Shown: positions 16,859 through 25,828, numbered from the stretch's first letter. The stretch: 64,000 nucleotides of DNA from Bacillus sp. NTK074B (GCF_017303375.1 NZ_JAFKOH010000009.1:124001-188000), one strand, 5' to 3'. A program made the numbers and translations. Notes: a model not told the origin generated them from the sequence alone.

Positions 16859-18439
16859 TCAATGAACCATCCGATCATGATCCTTCCAGAATTCTTTTCT
16901 GATGACAACCTTTTGGATCTTCCCGGATGCGGTTTTGGGTAATTCTTTCACGAATGTGATATTCTTCGGTGCCTTGAAGTGGGCGAGCTTCTCTCTTGTA
17001 AACTCGATGAGGTCACTTTCTGTCACACTGTGTCCCTCCCTTAGAACGACCACTGCATGGGGAACTTCCCCCCATCTTTCATGTGGAACGGCTACAACGG
17101 CCGCTTCCAGAATGCTATCATGCTCATAAAGGGCACCCTCCACTTCAATGGAAGAGATATTTTCGCCGCCGCTGATGATGACGTCTTTCATCCGGTCGAC
17201 AATTTCTATATAGCCATCTTCGTCAACCGTCGCCATGTCTCCCGTATGCAGCCAGCCACCACGAATCGTTTGATTGGTGGCTTCGGGATTTTTAAAATAT
17301 CCTTCCATCACCGTATTGGTCCTTGTCACGATTTCACCGATCTCTTTACCATTATGTTCCACTTCTTCTCCCAGCTCGTTTACCACTTTCACCCTGCTTC
17401 CGATCATGCTATAGCCCGCTTTCGCTTTCAATCGGTATTTTTCTTCCTTAGGTCTGCCCTGCTCCGACGACCTCAGGATAGAAGTTGTAATAAGGGGCGA
17501 AATCTCTGTCATCCCGTATACCTGGATGAATTGCCACTTCAGATCTTCCTCCACTTTCCGAACAAATGCAGGAGGGGGTGCAGACCCGGCAATGACCACC
17601 CTCACATCCTGCCCGCTGGAACGCTTCCCGACAGGGTAAGATTCCAGAAGCATATTTAAAACCGTCGGTGCCATATGCATGACAGTGACACGATGTTTAT
17701 CCATCTTGTCCAAAATCACTTCCGGATCAACTCTCCGAAGCATCACTTGGGTTGCACCGTTGGCCGTATAATAAAATGGTGACCCCCATCCATTCACATG
17801 GAACATCGGCAGGACGTGAAGAAGTATGTCTTGGTCAGACACTCTTAAATGATGCATCGATGACATGGCATGCAAATAATTGGACCTGTGGGTCAGGAGG
17901 ACTCCCTTCGGATCTCCCGTTGTCCCACTCGTATAGAGAAGAGACGCAATATCCGTTTCTTCCAATTCGACACGGTCGAAAGGATCGCGGCTGAAAGAAC
18001 CACGCCATTTTTCATAACCTGGATGTCCGTCCCTCGATTTACCGTGAATCACCACATGCTTTAAGTGAGGTACCTTTGATAGGATCGGCTGAACCAATGG
18101 ATAGAGTTCCTCATCGACAAGCAGGGCTTTACTCTCACTGTGGGTGAGGATAAATTGATAATCGGCAGGCTTTAATCTGGTGTTCAATGGCGTCATCACC
18201 CCTCCGACAGAGTAAACACCGTAGAATCCTTCCAGCATCTCCGTCGTATTAGGTGCAAGGTACGCGACTTTGTCCCCCTTCTCTATGCCGAATTGTTTCA
18301 ATCCCCTTGCCAGCTGGTTCACCCTGTCATTCAGCTGCTTATAGGTCAAACGTTTTTCATCATCGATGATGGCAATCTTATCTCCGTATAACTCTACTGC
18401 CCTGTCGAGAAAATCCGTCAATACTAATGGTACATGCAT
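16859..18439 (-). CDS. Acyl-CoA synthetase (AMP-binding)
   Basis: A 526-residue member of the ANL superfamily that activates a fatty acid with ATP and CoA through an acyl-AMP. Motifs: LLYTSGTTGDPKGVLLTHR (A3), HVLPMFHVNGWG, QVYGMTEISPL (A5), GWLHTGDMATVDEDGYIEI (A7) and DVIISGGENISSIEVEGALY, then the catalytic lysine in PKTASGKIQK. It is closest to medium/long-chain fatty acid CoA ligases of the AlkK type. The start is ATG 18439, with GGAG 6 bases upstream; the ATG four codons earlier has its Shine-Dalgarno directly abutting. It is a single-gene unit. Confidence 0.88.
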   Translation of the reverse strand: MHVPLVLTDFLDRAVELYGDKIAIIDDEKRLTYKQLNDRVNQLARGLKQFGIEKGDKVAYLAPNTTEMLEGFYGVYSVGGVMTPLNTRLKPADYQFILTHSESKALLVDEELYPLVQPILSKVPHLKHVVIHGKSRDGHPGYEKWRGSFSRDPFDRVELEETDIASLLYTSGTTGDPKGVLLTHRSNYLHAMSSMHHLRVSDQDILLHVLPMFHVNGWGSPFYYTANGATQVMLRRVDPEVILDKMDKHRVTVMHMAPTVLNMLLESYPVGKRSSGQDVRVVIAGSAPPPAFVRKVEEDLKWQFIQVYGMTEISPLITTSILRSSEQGRPKEEKYRLKAKAGYSMIGSRVKVVNELGEEVEHNGKEIGEIVTRTNTVMEGYFKNPEATNQTIRGGWLHTGDMATVDEDGYIEIVDRMKDVIISGGENISSIEVEGALYEHDSILEAAVVAVPHERWGEVPHAVVVLREGHSVTESDLIEFTREKLAHFKAPKNITFVKELPKTASGKIQKVVIRKEFWKDHDRMVH

Positions 18440-18628
18440 ATGTAACTCCATCCCTTCTGATTCGTAATGAATGCTGTGAATCGTTTATAGGAATTATTTT
18501 ACCAGATTTCGCTATATTATTGGGAATATTCAGAAATTATTGGAGGTATCCAGTCAAAATAAATGTGGATAGGACATAACTAAATCTATACACTCTAAAA
18601 ACGAACAATGAGATTACGTGGTACACCG

Positions 18629-18759
18629 CTTTTGATTTCCGTGCAAGACTTCGCTTTCCTCGGGGCGGAAGGCGAGCCTCCTCACAGCTTGAGCTCCTGC
18701 GGGGTCTCACCCATTCCGCTATTCCCGTAGGAATCTACGTATTGCACTCCAATCAAAAG
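18629..18759. repeat. 131-bp hairpin repeat element, copy 1
   Basis: Ends CTTTTGATTTCCGTGCAA and TTGCACTCCAATCAAAAG are inverted repeats of each other with two mismatches. The interior carries GGCGAGCCTCCTC and GCGGGGTCTCACCC. The same interior with different but matching arms occurs at 52501-52629. It is non-coding. I recognise the general type from Bacillaceae intergenic regions but know no function. The rest of the gap 18452-18889 holds only the 3' module listed next. Confidence 0.75.
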
Positions 18760-18804
18760 TTAGAACTAGCTTAATACATGGACTGAGCTTTAGCACTAAA
18801 AATC

Positions 18805-18882
18805 AAAAATCCGAACGAGTTAGATTTTCATCCAATCACTCATTCGGATTTTTCTTATCTGAAACCCTTTTGTCCCAGCCTC
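18805..18882 (-). repeat. 3' hairpin module with AGGCTGGGACAAA, copy 1
   Basis: On the minus strand, just after the helicase stop: GAGGCTGGGACAAAA, about 15 bases, then a long hairpin whose arms are AAAAATCCGAATGAG and CTCGTTCGGATTTTT. It works as a terminator for the helicase gene. A second copy with the same order lies after aspA at 56184-56270. Confidence 0.75.
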
Positions 18883-18889
18883 TAACAGA

Positions 18890-20311
18890 CTACCTTCCTC
18901 TGCGACTGGAAGTGGATCTTCCCCCGCTATTTCGCTTAGTACCGGAGTTAGTCCTTTCCGTAGAGCCTCTTCGGCTGCCCCTGGAAGAGGCCGTTGATTC
19001 ACCACTTCGACGTGAGTCCCCTCGACCGGAACTCCTCTTGTGTGACTGACCATTACTTTCATCCGTCCGTGGTCTGCCTCCACGTGGGTGCCGTGCTTTA
19101 CGGTCTTTATTCGCTTGGATCTTCTTTTCACGGCGATCTTTCGCACTTTCATTGGATCCTTTCGGCGCATCAGAGGTCCCTTTCGCAGGAACGACCTCAA
19201 CCACCCGACGGGGCAAGGAACGCCCGATCCCTTTCTCTATCACTTCCAGGTCCTGCTTATCCTTTAATGCTACAAAGGTGATGGCAAGTCCATCGTTTCC
19301 GGCACGGCCCGTACGTCCGATTCTGTGAATATAACTCTCCACATCCTGAGGGATATCATAGTTAAACACGTGAGTGACACCTTCAACATCAAGGCCACGG
19401 GCTGCGACATCGGTTGCGATAAGAAGTTGAAGCTTCGCGTCCCTGAACTTCTTCATCACGTTTTCCCGTTTCGCCTGGGAAAGGTCCCCGTGGAGCTCAT
19501 CGACTAGAAAGCCCTTGGCCTTCAGGTCGCCAAGAAGCTTACTGACCCTTCTCTTTGTCCGGCAGAAAATGATTCCCAAGAACGGCTGAGTGTCCTGAAT
19601 CGTCTGACTGAGGGCATCAAGTTTCAGACGATCCGTCGTTTCTACGATTTCCTGCTTGATTTCCTGTACGATCTTTTCTTTTTCACGGATCTGTACATTA
19701 TGGGGATTGTTCATATAGCGCTTCCCGATCTTACGGATATCCTTCGACATCGTAGCCGAGAATAGCGCGGTCTGTCGGGTAAACGGGGTCTCGCGGATGA
19801 TCGATTCGACTTCATCGAAGAATCCGATATGAAGCATCTGATCCGCTTCATCTAATACAAGAAACGATACCTTCGAAAAGTCGACCGTCTCACGGCGTAC
19901 ATGATCAAGTATCCGGCCCGGGGTTCCGATTACGATATGTATCGCTTTATTCTTCAATCTCTTAATCTGTTTCTCGACATCCTGGCCACCGTATACGGCC
20001 AATACATGTATATCATCTTCCGTTGAAGAAAGGATCTGATTTAATTCAGCGGTTACTTGAATCGCGAGTTCCCTTGTAGGAGTTACGATAAGCGATTGAA
20101 TCTCATCTTTCCCAGGATCTATTTTGGCAAGCATGGGTAAAAGAAAAGCCATCGTTTTTCCTGTCCCTGTCTGTGCCTGTCCAATCACATCTTCTCCGTT
20201 TAAGAGAAATGGGATGGTTTCGCTCTGAATCGGCGTAGGTTCTGTAATGGATTGTTCTTTTAAAGCATTGACGTACTTAGGCTGGATACCTAAGGAAGTA
20301 AAATCATTCAT
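18890..20311 (-). CDS. DEAD-box ATP-dependent RNA helicase
   Basis: A 473-residue cytoplasmic helicase: Q motif ([14 protein letters not shown]), Walker [23 protein letters not shown] in [13 protein letters not shown] in LFSATMS, then domain 2 with [19 protein letters not shown] and [10 protein letters not shown]. From about residue 365 there is a long basic tail rich in Arg, Ser and Gly, typical of an RNA-binding extension as in CshA-type helicases. The start is ATG 20311, with GAGGTGA 6 bases upstream; the ORF can be extended 88 codons but no site supports that. Likely roles are ribosome assembly or mRNA turnover in the cold. Confidence 0.9.
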   Translation of the reverse strand: MNDFTSLGIQPKYVNALKEQSITEPTPIQSETIPFLLNGEDVIGQAQTGTGKTMAFLLPMLAKIDPGKDEIQSLIVTPTRELAIQVTAELNQILSSTEDDIHVLAVYGGQDVEKQIKRLKNKAIHIVIGTPGRILDHVRRETVDFSKVSFLVLDEADQMLHIGFFDEVESIIRETPFTRQTALFSATMSKDIRKIGKRYMNNPHNVQIREKEKIVQEIKQEIVETTDRLKLDALSQTIQDTQPFLGIIFCRTKRRVSKLLGDLKAKGFLVDELHGDLSQAKRENVMKKFRDAKLQLLIATDVAARGLDVEGVTHVFNYDIPQDVESYIHRIGRTGRAGNDGLAITFVALKDKQDLEVIEKGIGRSLPRRVVEVVPAKGTSDAPKGSNESAKDRREKKIQANKDRKARHPRGGRPRTDESNGQSHKRSSGRGDSRRSGESTASSRGSRRGSTERTNSGTKRNSGGRSTSSRRGR

Positions 20312-20411
20312 TGGGGTCACCTCTTTGTTCCTCATTATACCTTTAAACCTCGTTAGAAAATAGGGGCCTGTGTTATAATGGGGAAATCGAAAAATGAAAT
20401 GAGGAATAACA

Positions 20412-20867
20412 GTGCTGACATTTGAGGAAAAATTAGCTGTCATAGAAGAGTTTCCTGAGCTTACACGGAAGGATGTCTCTATGAAAAGGGTGAACTTCCA
20501 TTTTGAGGACAGTCTATATGAAAAGACGACTGTTGTGTACCACCTGCACCCGAACGGGAATGGGTTTGTTTTCACAGGCAGTCTCCAGGGATATGAACCG
20601 GATCAAAAAGGTCTTGTGAACATCAGGGACTTTACTCGCGATGAACTCCGGGAAGTCATCCGTGCTTCCATCGACCTTCTGGCATCGGAAGAAGAAGCTG
20701 TTCCACCAGTAGAAGAGTTATGGAAAGATGCTGAAGGACATTCCCTCCAATTGATAGAGGAAGACGATCGCTGGAATATTTATGCCGGCGACAATTTGGA
20801 AGACAGTTTCGGCGGGTATGATGAAGCAGCCCTGTATCTGCGTGAAGAAGGCTTTAGGAGACGATGA
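20412..20867 (+). CDS. Conserved hypothetical protein
   Basis: A 151-residue acidic soluble protein, [20 protein letters not shown] at the start, with [14 protein letters not shown] in the middle and a C-terminal half rich in Glu and Asp ending [14 protein letters not shown] do not recognise a named domain. GTG is the start (20412), with GAGGAAT 7 bases upstream; no in-frame ATG is near. The gene is divergent from the DEAD-box helicase by 100 bases and ends at a strong terminator, so it is expressed as a single gene. No membrane or export signal is seen. Confidence 0.7.
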   Translation: MLTFEEKLAVIEEFPELTRKDVSMKRVNFHFEDSLYEKTTVVYHLHPNGNGFVFTGSLQGYEPDQKGLVNIRDFTRDELREVIRASIDLLASEEEAVPPVEELWKDAEGHSLQLIEEDDRWNIYAGDNLEDSFGGYDEAALYLREEGFRRR

Positions 20868-20876
20868 TACAAACGT

Positions 20877-20916
20877 AAAAAGGACGAATCGACTGGCTCT
20901 CGATTCGTCCTTTTTA
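20877..20916 (+). terminator. Terminator
   Basis: AAAAAGGACGAATCGA pairs with TCGATTCGTCCTTTTT around a 7-base loop. Confidence 0.92.
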
Positions 20917-20934
20917 TATGGGTCTGGCTTTGGA

Positions 20935-21039
20935 ATTGAGCCGCTTTGGGTAAAAATCCGTCCGAAATGATGAATAATCCAGCCGAAACCGCTCATAATC
21001 CGGCCGTTTCCAAAGAAAATCCAGCCGAATTCCATTTAT
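20935..21039. repeat. 21-bp phased repeat array A (5 units)
   Basis: Five units begin at 20935, 20956, 20977, 20998 and 21019, so the period is exactly 21 bp. The shared core is ATCC(A/G)GCCGAAA (first unit ATTGAGCCG, second ATCCGTCCGAAA). The bases between cores differ. It is the same motif and period as array B at 25103-25228. It lies between the ends of two converging genes. One plus-strand frame stays open across the cores, but it has no start site of its own. Confidence 0.85.
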
Positions 21040-21051
21040 TACCTCAAACCA

Positions 21052-22215
21052 TCATAACGAGCGCTTCAATATATCCCGTACACTATCATAATCCATTTCC
21101 TTATACGTCCCGACGCCTGGTTTAATGAACGTCTTCTCTACAATGGCATCAAACTGACTATCATCTATATCATAGTCTGCAAGTGTACTTGGAGCACCAA
21201 GAGAGTTCCAGAAGTCACGAAGTGCTCTCGCCCCTTCTCTTGCCACTTCTATATCTTCCTTGCCATCAGGCGAAATCCCAAATACATTGACCGCAAGCTG
21301 TTTGACCCGGAATGGATCCTCCTCAAGCACATGCTCCAGCCAATTAGGGAATAGAATCGCAAGACCACCGCCATGTGGAATATCATAAATGGCGGAAATG
21401 GCGTGCTCGATTCTATGTGTTGCCCAATCTCCACCGTCGGTTCCATTGGAAAGGGTTCCGTTAAAAGCCGTTGTACTGATGTACATCATCGTTTCCCTAT
21501 GCTGGAAGGACTCCAGATCCTCCAATAATTTTGGTCCGGTTGCAATCGCCGTTCTTAGGAGTGATTCAATAAACCCGTCAATCATCGGAGTATTTCCAGT
21601 CCGGTGGAAATAATGTTCAAGAGCATGGGACATGCTGTCCACTATTCCATAGATCGTCTGATCACGGGGTACAGAGAATGTATAAGCAGGGTCCAGTATA
21701 GAAAACGATGGGAAAACATGTGGAGATCCCCAGCCCAATTTATCATTCGTTTCCCAGTTCGTGATGACCGACACAGAGTTCATTTCAGAACCCGTTGCCG
21801 CAAGGGTCAGAACTGTTCCAAATGGAAGTGCTTCCTTGATCGGAGCTTTAGCGGTAATCAGTTCCCACACGTCCCACACATATTTTGCTCCTGCTGAGAT
21901 CGCCTTTGTACAATCGATGACGCTTCCGCCCCCTACGGCAAGGATGAAATCGATCCCTTCGTTTTGACAGATAGAGACACCCTTACGAACCGTCGTCAAC
22001 CGGGGATTCGGTTCGACTCCGCTTAATTCAAAAACATTTGCATCGATTTTTTTCAATTCGTTCATCACATCGTCATAAACGCCATTTCGCTTGATGCTTC
22101 CACCACCGTAGACTAGTAATACGTTCAATCCTTTATCCAGGATGGAAGACAGCTGCTTCACTTCATCTTTACCGAAGTAAAGCTTTGTTGGATTGTATTG
22201 TAAAAATGTATTCAT
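21052..22215 (-). CDS. yugJ: Iron-containing alcohol dehydrogenase (YugJ/BdhA type)
   Basis: A 387-residue group III alcohol dehydrogenase. The N-terminal cofactor domain has [17 protein letters not shown] and [17 protein letters not shown]. The C-terminal metal domain has [12 protein letters not shown] and [18 protein letters not shown], with the conserved Asp and His ligands. It reduces short-chain aldehydes to alcohols with NADH or NADPH. The start is ATG 22215, with GAGGTG 6 bases upstream; the ten codons before it contain this site. Length and motifs agree with B. subtilis YugJ. Confidence 0.87.
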   Translation of the reverse strand: MNTFLQYNPTKLYFGKDEVKQLSSILDKGLNVLLVYGGGSIKRNGVYDDVMNELKKIDANVFELSGVEPNPRLTTVRKGVSICQNEGIDFILAVGGGSVIDCTKAISAGAKYVWDVWELITAKAPIKEALPFGTVLTLAATGSEMNSVSVITNWETNDKLGWGSPHVFPSFSILDPAYTFSVPRDQTIYGIVDSMSHALEHYFHRTGNTPMIDGFIESLLRTAIATGPKLLEDLESFQHRETMMYISTTAFNGTLSNGTDGGDWATHRIEHAISAIYDIPHGGGLAILFPNWLEHVLEEDPFRVKQLAVNVFGISPDGKEDIEVAREGARALRDFWNSLGAPSTLADYDIDDSQFDAIVEKTFIKPGVGTYKEMDYDSVRDILKRSL

Positions 22216-22316
22216 ATTTAACACCTCATCAATCATATTTTGCATTCATTTTAGCACTAGATTCAACTATGGAGATATTGATAGTTTTTCATATTACATA
22301 TCAAAAATTTTGATGA

Positions 22317-23192
22317 TTAAGTAGTCAGGGCTGAAATGAATTGTGCAATCGGAGGCGTCAGCCACTTTTTCTTTTGATAAACGATCTGCGTATGCACCGG
22401 GATTTTTTTATGATCAAAGGGAATCTGGATCACTTTCCCGCTCTCAATGTCTTTTTTCACTGCTATTTCGGGCATGATGGCAAGCCCCAAATCATCCGCT
22501 ACACATTGCTTGATGGCCTCCAGACTGCTGAAAGAGATGACTGATTTTGCCTGAACGTTTTCCTCTTTCAATAACTGCTCAAGTAAGACACGATACGAAC
22601 AGCCTTTCTCCGTCAGGATAAGGGTTTCGGTTTCAAGCTCTTTTAAGCTCATTTCTTTCAGGGAATTCAGACGGTGCCTTGGAGGAGCGATCATCACCAA
22701 TCTCTCTTGACGAATGGGGATCGTCGTCAAATCAGGATGCTCCGATAATCGGTCCAATAGGATGGAAACATCGAACTTCCCCTCAAGGGTGCCTTCTTTT
22801 AAGTTCGGGCACAGTCCTGATTCAAGCAGGATCTTCAATACGGGATGTCTTCCTTTTAAATCCTTTATATAGGGTGTGATGAAATATGCGGCCAGAGATT
22901 CGACGGTACCGATGCGCACCGTTCCCCTCAAGTTGCTTTCCTTCGAGATTTGTTCTTCAGCCTCATCTAACAGGGAGAGTATTTTGTCTACATAGAAGTA
23001 AAGTTCCTCTCCCGACTGCGTCAGCCTCATTTTCCGGCCTACCCGCTCAAACAGCTTCACTTTATAATGCTCCTCCAGTTTCCTGATCTGGGTCGTCACA
23101 CTGGACTGGGCATAGCCGAGCTCCTCTCCGGTCTTCGTATAGCTCCCCCACTTGGCTACTTCTTTAAAGGTATAAAAATAGTTCAGATCCAT
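22317..23192 (-). CDS. LysR-family transcriptional regulator
   Basis: A 291-residue regulator with an N-terminal winged helix (LNYFYTFKEVAKWGSYTKTG, then YAQSSVTTQIRKLEEHYKVK) and a periplasmic-binding-protein-like effector domain from about residue 90 (VRIGTVESLAAYFIT). GGAGAGGG precedes the ATG. It is transcribed away from the FMN reductase gene across a 197-base gap with two palindromes, the usual layout in which a LysR protein controls its divergent neighbour. The inducer is unknown. Confidence 0.88.
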   Translation of the reverse strand: MDLNYFYTFKEVAKWGSYTKTGEELGYAQSSVTTQIRKLEEHYKVKLFERVGRKMRLTQSGEELYFYVDKILSLLDEAEEQISKESNLRGTVRIGTVESLAAYFITPYIKDLKGRHPVLKILLESGLCPNLKEGTLEGKFDVSILLDRLSEHPDLTTIPIRQERLVMIAPPRHRLNSLKEMSLKELETETLILTEKGCSYRVLLEQLLKEENVQAKSVISFSSLEAIKQCVADDLGLAIMPEIAVKKDIESGKVIQIPFDHKKIPVHTQIVYQKKKWLTPPIAQFISALTT

Positions 23193-23233
23193 TTGTCCCT
23201 CTCCATCATTATTTATAATACTTAGTATCGGTA

Positions 23234-23306
23234 ATTATAGATAACTATAATCCTTCAATCAATGGTATACTCAATTCCATTACAGGCATAAAAATACCGG
23301 TATTTT
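23234..23306. promoter_or_regulatory. Two palindromes between the LysR and FMN-reductase genes
   Basis: ATTATAG-ATAA-CTATAAT (23234-23251) is a perfect interrupted palindrome of the T-N11-A type favoured by LysR proteins. AAAATACCGGTATTTT (23291-23306) is a perfect 16-base palindrome. Either or both could be operators for the divergent pair. Confidence 0.5.
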
Positions 23307-23389
23307 CAGATCTTGGACCATTCTCTTATGGAACCCTTGGAAAAAACGAATCATTCAGTACATTTGAATTCATAAAGGAGTGTTGATTG

Positions 23390-23929
23390 ATGAAGATATT
23401 AACCCTTTTAGGAAGTACACGAAAAAACGGAAACTCAGAATACCTTGCAAAGAAAATCGTAGAAGGAACCGATCACACTGTCGTTTCCCTTGCTGACATG
23501 CATATCGAGCCGATTGAAGACCTTCGCCATTCTGAAGGAGGCTTCCTTCCCGTGGAGGATGATTACGAAAAGCTTGTCCGACTGATGGAAGAGCATGATG
23601 TATTATTATTTGCCACTCCCCTTTACTGGTATGGGATGAGCGGCCCGATGAAGAACTTCTTTGACCGCTGGAGTCAGTACCTTCGTGATGAACGTTTCAA
23701 CTTAAAAGAAGAACTTACGAAGAAGAAAGCGTATGTGGTGATTACCGGGGGAAGCTCCGCCAAAGTAAAAGGACTTCCACTGGTACAGCAGTTTGATTAC
23801 ATTTTTCAGTTCGTCAATATGGAATTCACAGACTATATGATCGGGGCAGGAGTCAAGCCTGGCGAAATTGTCAACGATACCGCAGCTCTTGAAAAGGCTG
23901 AACGATGGAATTCCCATTTCAAATCATAG
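23390..23929 (+). CDS. NADPH-dependent FMN reductase / flavodoxin-fold quinone reductase
   Basis: A 179-residue flavodoxin-like protein. KILTLLGSTRKNGNSEYLAK supplies the FMN phosphate loop, and LLFATPLYWYGMSGPMKNFF with DRWSQYL is the hallmark of this flavoprotein group. It would bind FMN and reduce quinones, azo dyes or flavin with NAD(P)H. The start is ATG 23390, 9 bases after AAAGGAG; TTG one codon earlier is the alternative. The gene probably answers to the divergent LysR protein and ends at a terminator that begins at the stop codon. Confidence 0.85.
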   Translation: MKILTLLGSTRKNGNSEYLAKKIVEGTDHTVVSLADMHIEPIEDLRHSEGGFLPVEDDYEKLVRLMEEHDVLLFATPLYWYGMSGPMKNFFDRWSQYLRDERFNLKEELTKKKAYVVITGGSSAKVKGLPLVQQFDYIFQFVNMEFTDYMIGAGVKPGEIVNDTAALEKAERWNSHFKS

Positions 23930-23958
23930 ATGATCCCTTTATGGGGTCATCTTTTTTG
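23928..23958 (+). terminator. Terminator
   Basis: AGATGATCCC and GGGGTCATCT pair (one mismatch) and are followed by TTTTTT. Confidence 0.85.
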
Positions 23959-24013
23959 TTAATTTTGCGGGTTAAGGAAATAGTATGGATAAAACCCTTA
24001 TTGGAGGCTCATT

Positions 24014-24298
24014 ATGGATTTCCCTACCATTCACACAAACTTCTGGGATGCCGTCATTGCCATTCCTGTTATTATCCTGTTAACACAGCTGGTTAAAGTT
24101 TTATTTAACCCTCGTGCTTTTCTTGTACCAAATATAGCTGTCATACTGGGCTTGTTCATTTCCATCTTTATCAGCCATAGAGGGCATACCGTCACAGGTC
24201 TTTTTATGGGATTCTTTTATGGGTATGCGGCAATAGGGAATTATGCTTCCTTGAAGACAACGGTGCTGGCTTATCGGGGGGAGAAGGAGGAGTCTTGA
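24014..24298 (+). CDS. Small membrane protein, three helices
   Basis: A 94-residue protein with hydrophobic segments at about residues 14-30 (AVIAIPVIILLTQLV), 37-53 (LVPNIAVILGLFISIFI) and 60-77 (TVTGLFMGFFYGYAAIGNY), and a charged end. It could be a small membrane anchor or holin-like protein, but I recognise no family. GGAGG lies 6 bases before the ATG. Its last 95 bases overlap the end of the NERD gene on the other strand, an unusual arrangement that suggests the NERD gene has read into it. Confidence 0.65.
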   Translation: MDFPTIHTNFWDAVIAIPVIILLTQLVKVLFNPRAFLVPNIAVILGLFISIFISHRGHTVTGLFMGFFYGYAAIGNYASLKTTVLAYRGEKEES

Positions 24299-25049
24299 TG
24301 AGTGGCGTTAAGTCGTATGTGGAGACTTGTTGACAATGAACACAATAGACGCCGGTAAGGATTTCAGTTTGTGATACATTGAATTGTTTTAGAACGTCAT
24401 AGGATTTAGGTGAATGATTTTTCACTAAGAAGTTCGACCATTTGGATAATTGTTTAGGGGTAAAAATAGGGGTTTGATAGGACTTGGAATAGTCTTGGAT
24501 GTAGAAAAGAAGTTTAGGACTTCTAACCAGTCTTCGAAATACACTTTGGTCTTGCGGAGAATTTTTAATGTAGGTATTGGGGTTAGTGAATACAACCAGA
24601 TTCTCAATTGGAATAGCAGGACATTTATTTCCCATCAACCATCTTTCAAGGTTCTTCCTTTGATTTGAAGACTGGAGAATAGGATCAGGAAATACTTCCG
24701 TTGTACCATTTAGTGTTCGAGTCATTTGATTGTAAGTGGTATCAATATAAATGTCTCCAGAGATATTTTTCACTTCAAGAATGAGGATGAAATTCTTATG
24801 AAGAATGACAGTATCTATCTGAAAGCAGGTAGATTGATGGCAAAGGCGCAGATCATGAATGATAACATATTCTTTTACCGGGAGTTGTTTCAAATAATAA
24901 GCCAGTGACATTTCACCATTGTATCCAGCTCTATATTTTGCCAACTGAATTTCAATTTCATGTCCTCCGTTGTAGTATTTGGACAACCGCTTCAGTAATG
25001 CTTCAAGTTTGAAGATGATGTCAGGAGGTTTATGCTCTTTTACGATCAA
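24204..25049 (-). CDS. NERD-domain nuclease-like protein, C-terminally shortened
   Basis: A 281-residue protein with a nuclease-related domain (NERD). The PD-(D/E)xK residues are visible: Glu46 in YNGEMS, Asp79 in FQIDTVI, and Glu92 and Lys94 in ILILEVKN. A zinc-ribbon pair CVHC lies at 236-239, but the second pair and the following 75-residue domain of the homolog at 34217-35215 are missing. They are replaced by a Pro/Lys/His-rich tail that overlaps the opposite gene. I choose TTG 25049 (GGAG 8 bases upstream) because it puts all motif residues at the same positions as in the homolog. A 21-bp repeat array lies directly upstream. Confidence 0.78.
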   Translation of the reverse strand: MIVKEHKPPDIIFKLEALLKRLSKYYNGGHEIEIQLAKYRAGYNGEMSLAYYLKQLPVKEYVIIHDLRLCHQSTCFQIDTVILHKNFILILEVKNISGDIYIDTTYNQMTRTLNGTTEVFPDPILQSSNQRKNLERWLMGNKCPAIPIENLVVFTNPNTYIKNSPQDQSVFRRLVRSPKLLFYIQDYSKSYQTPIFTPKQLSKWSNFLVKNHSPKSYDVLKQFNVSQTEILTGVYCVHCQQVSTYDLTPLIKTPPSPPDKPAPLSSRKHNSLLPHTHKRIP

Positions 25050-25102
25050 TAGAATCACTCCTTTTAGGTAAATCAGCTGAATTCACATCATTACTGTGGA
25101 AA

Positions 25103-25228
25103 ATCAGGCCGAAATTCGAAAAAATCCAGCCGTTCTACAAGAAAAAACAGCCGAAATCCTAATGAATCCGGCCGCTTTCACGTAAAATCCAGCCAAAACA
25201 ATCAATAATCCAGCCAATAACCAAATTA
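25103..25228. repeat. 21-bp phased repeat array B (6 units) upstream of the first NERD gene
   Basis: Six units start at 25103, 25124, 25145, 25166, 25187 and 25208, all exactly 21 bp apart. The core is ATCC(A/G)GCCGAAA with a few changes (unit 1 ATCAGGCCG, unit 3 AAACAGCCG). Bases between the cores are not conserved. 21 bp equals two turns of B-DNA, so all cores face the same side. It lies 54 bases upstream of the NERD start codon and downstream of ohrR. Confidence 0.88.
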
Positions 25229-25256
25229 TAACAATTGTAACCCGAGAAATATACAG

Positions 25257-25685
25257 TTAATTCTGAAGTCTATCCAAAATCGTCGTCAGCGTCTGATCCA
25301 GCTGCTTAAGCTCCTCACCGTCCATTTCAAGTCGCTCCAATAAACGGTTCGGGACACACTTTGCTTTTTCCTTGAGGTCTCTCCCTCTTTCCGTAAGACT
25401 GATGACAACACTCCGCTCATCCTCTTTCGACCGTTTCCGTTCGACAAGACCGTTTGCTTCCATCCTTTTCAACATGGGTGTCAGGGTGCCAGAATCCAGG
25501 AATAGCTTCTTCCCCAAGTCCTTTACCGATATCGTTTGTTCTTCCCATAAGACGAGCAAAGACAGGTATTGAGGATACGTGACTCCGATTTCTTCCAACA
25601 GGCTTCGGTAGAGTTTTGTTATTTCCCGCTCTGCAGTATAGATTTTAAAACAAATTTGATTTTCCAATAAAAGTGGATCTTTCAT
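25257..25685 (-). CDS. ohrR: Organic peroxide sensor OhrR
   Basis: A 142-residue MarR-family repressor of the one-cysteine OhrR type. The peroxide-sensing Cys12 is in ENQICFKIYTAERE, followed by the winged helix (SVKDLGKKLFLDSGTLTPML, VERKRSKEDERSVVISLTE). Oxidation of the cysteine by organic hydroperoxides or hypochlorite releases DNA and derepresses ohr. It is transcribed divergently from ohr, with OhrR-like operators in the gap. A further cysteine lies in the C-terminal part (KAKCVPN). Confidence 0.92.
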   Translation of the reverse strand: MKDPLLLENQICFKIYTAEREITKLYRSLLEEIGVTYPQYLSLLVLWEEQTISVKDLGKKLFLDSGTLTPMLKRMEANGLVERKRSKEDERSVVISLTERGRDLKEKAKCVPNRLLERLEMDGEELKQLDQTLTTILDRLQN

Positions 25686-25763
25686 ACATGTCGATTCCTT
25701 TCTTGTACATACTAATTGTGATTATCATACAAAAAAGACTATTATTTATCAAATTTAATTTTA

Positions 25764-25828
25764 CACAACTAAATTGTTGACAATATTATTAAAGGACGAT
25801 ACAATTGGTTTTGTAGAATTAAGTTGTA
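25764..25828 (+). promoter_or_regulatory. ohr promoter with two OhrR operators
   Basis: TTGACA (25777-25782) and TACAAT (25800-25805) are 17 bases apart. TAGAATTAAGTTGTA (25814-25828) matches the B. subtilis OhrR operator TACAATTAAATTGTA at 13 of 15 bases and covers the transcription start. CACAACTAAATTGTT (25764-25778) matches at 12 and touches the -35. Confidence 0.8.

Noticed and set aside
18629-18759. Insertion sequence or transposon remnant
   Set aside because: The 130-bp elements have inverted arms but no transposase fragment and no target duplications that I can see; they fit a folded repeat better.
18820-19200. Basic 126-residue minus-strand ORF in the helicase tail
   Set aside because: It is an alternate frame of the Arg/Ser/Gly-rich tail of the DEAD-box protein.
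20935-21039. Coding of a seven-residue repeat protein by the 21-bp arrays
   Set aside because: One frame across array A translates to NPAE-like heptads, but array B has a stop within the matching frame, neither has a start with ribosome site, and the 20-bp array cannot hold a frame.
25103-25228. CRISPR-like repeat arrays at 20935, 25103 and 35297
   Set aside because: The units are only 20-21 bp in total, with a 10-13 bp core and no spacer of CRISPR length, and no cas genes are near.
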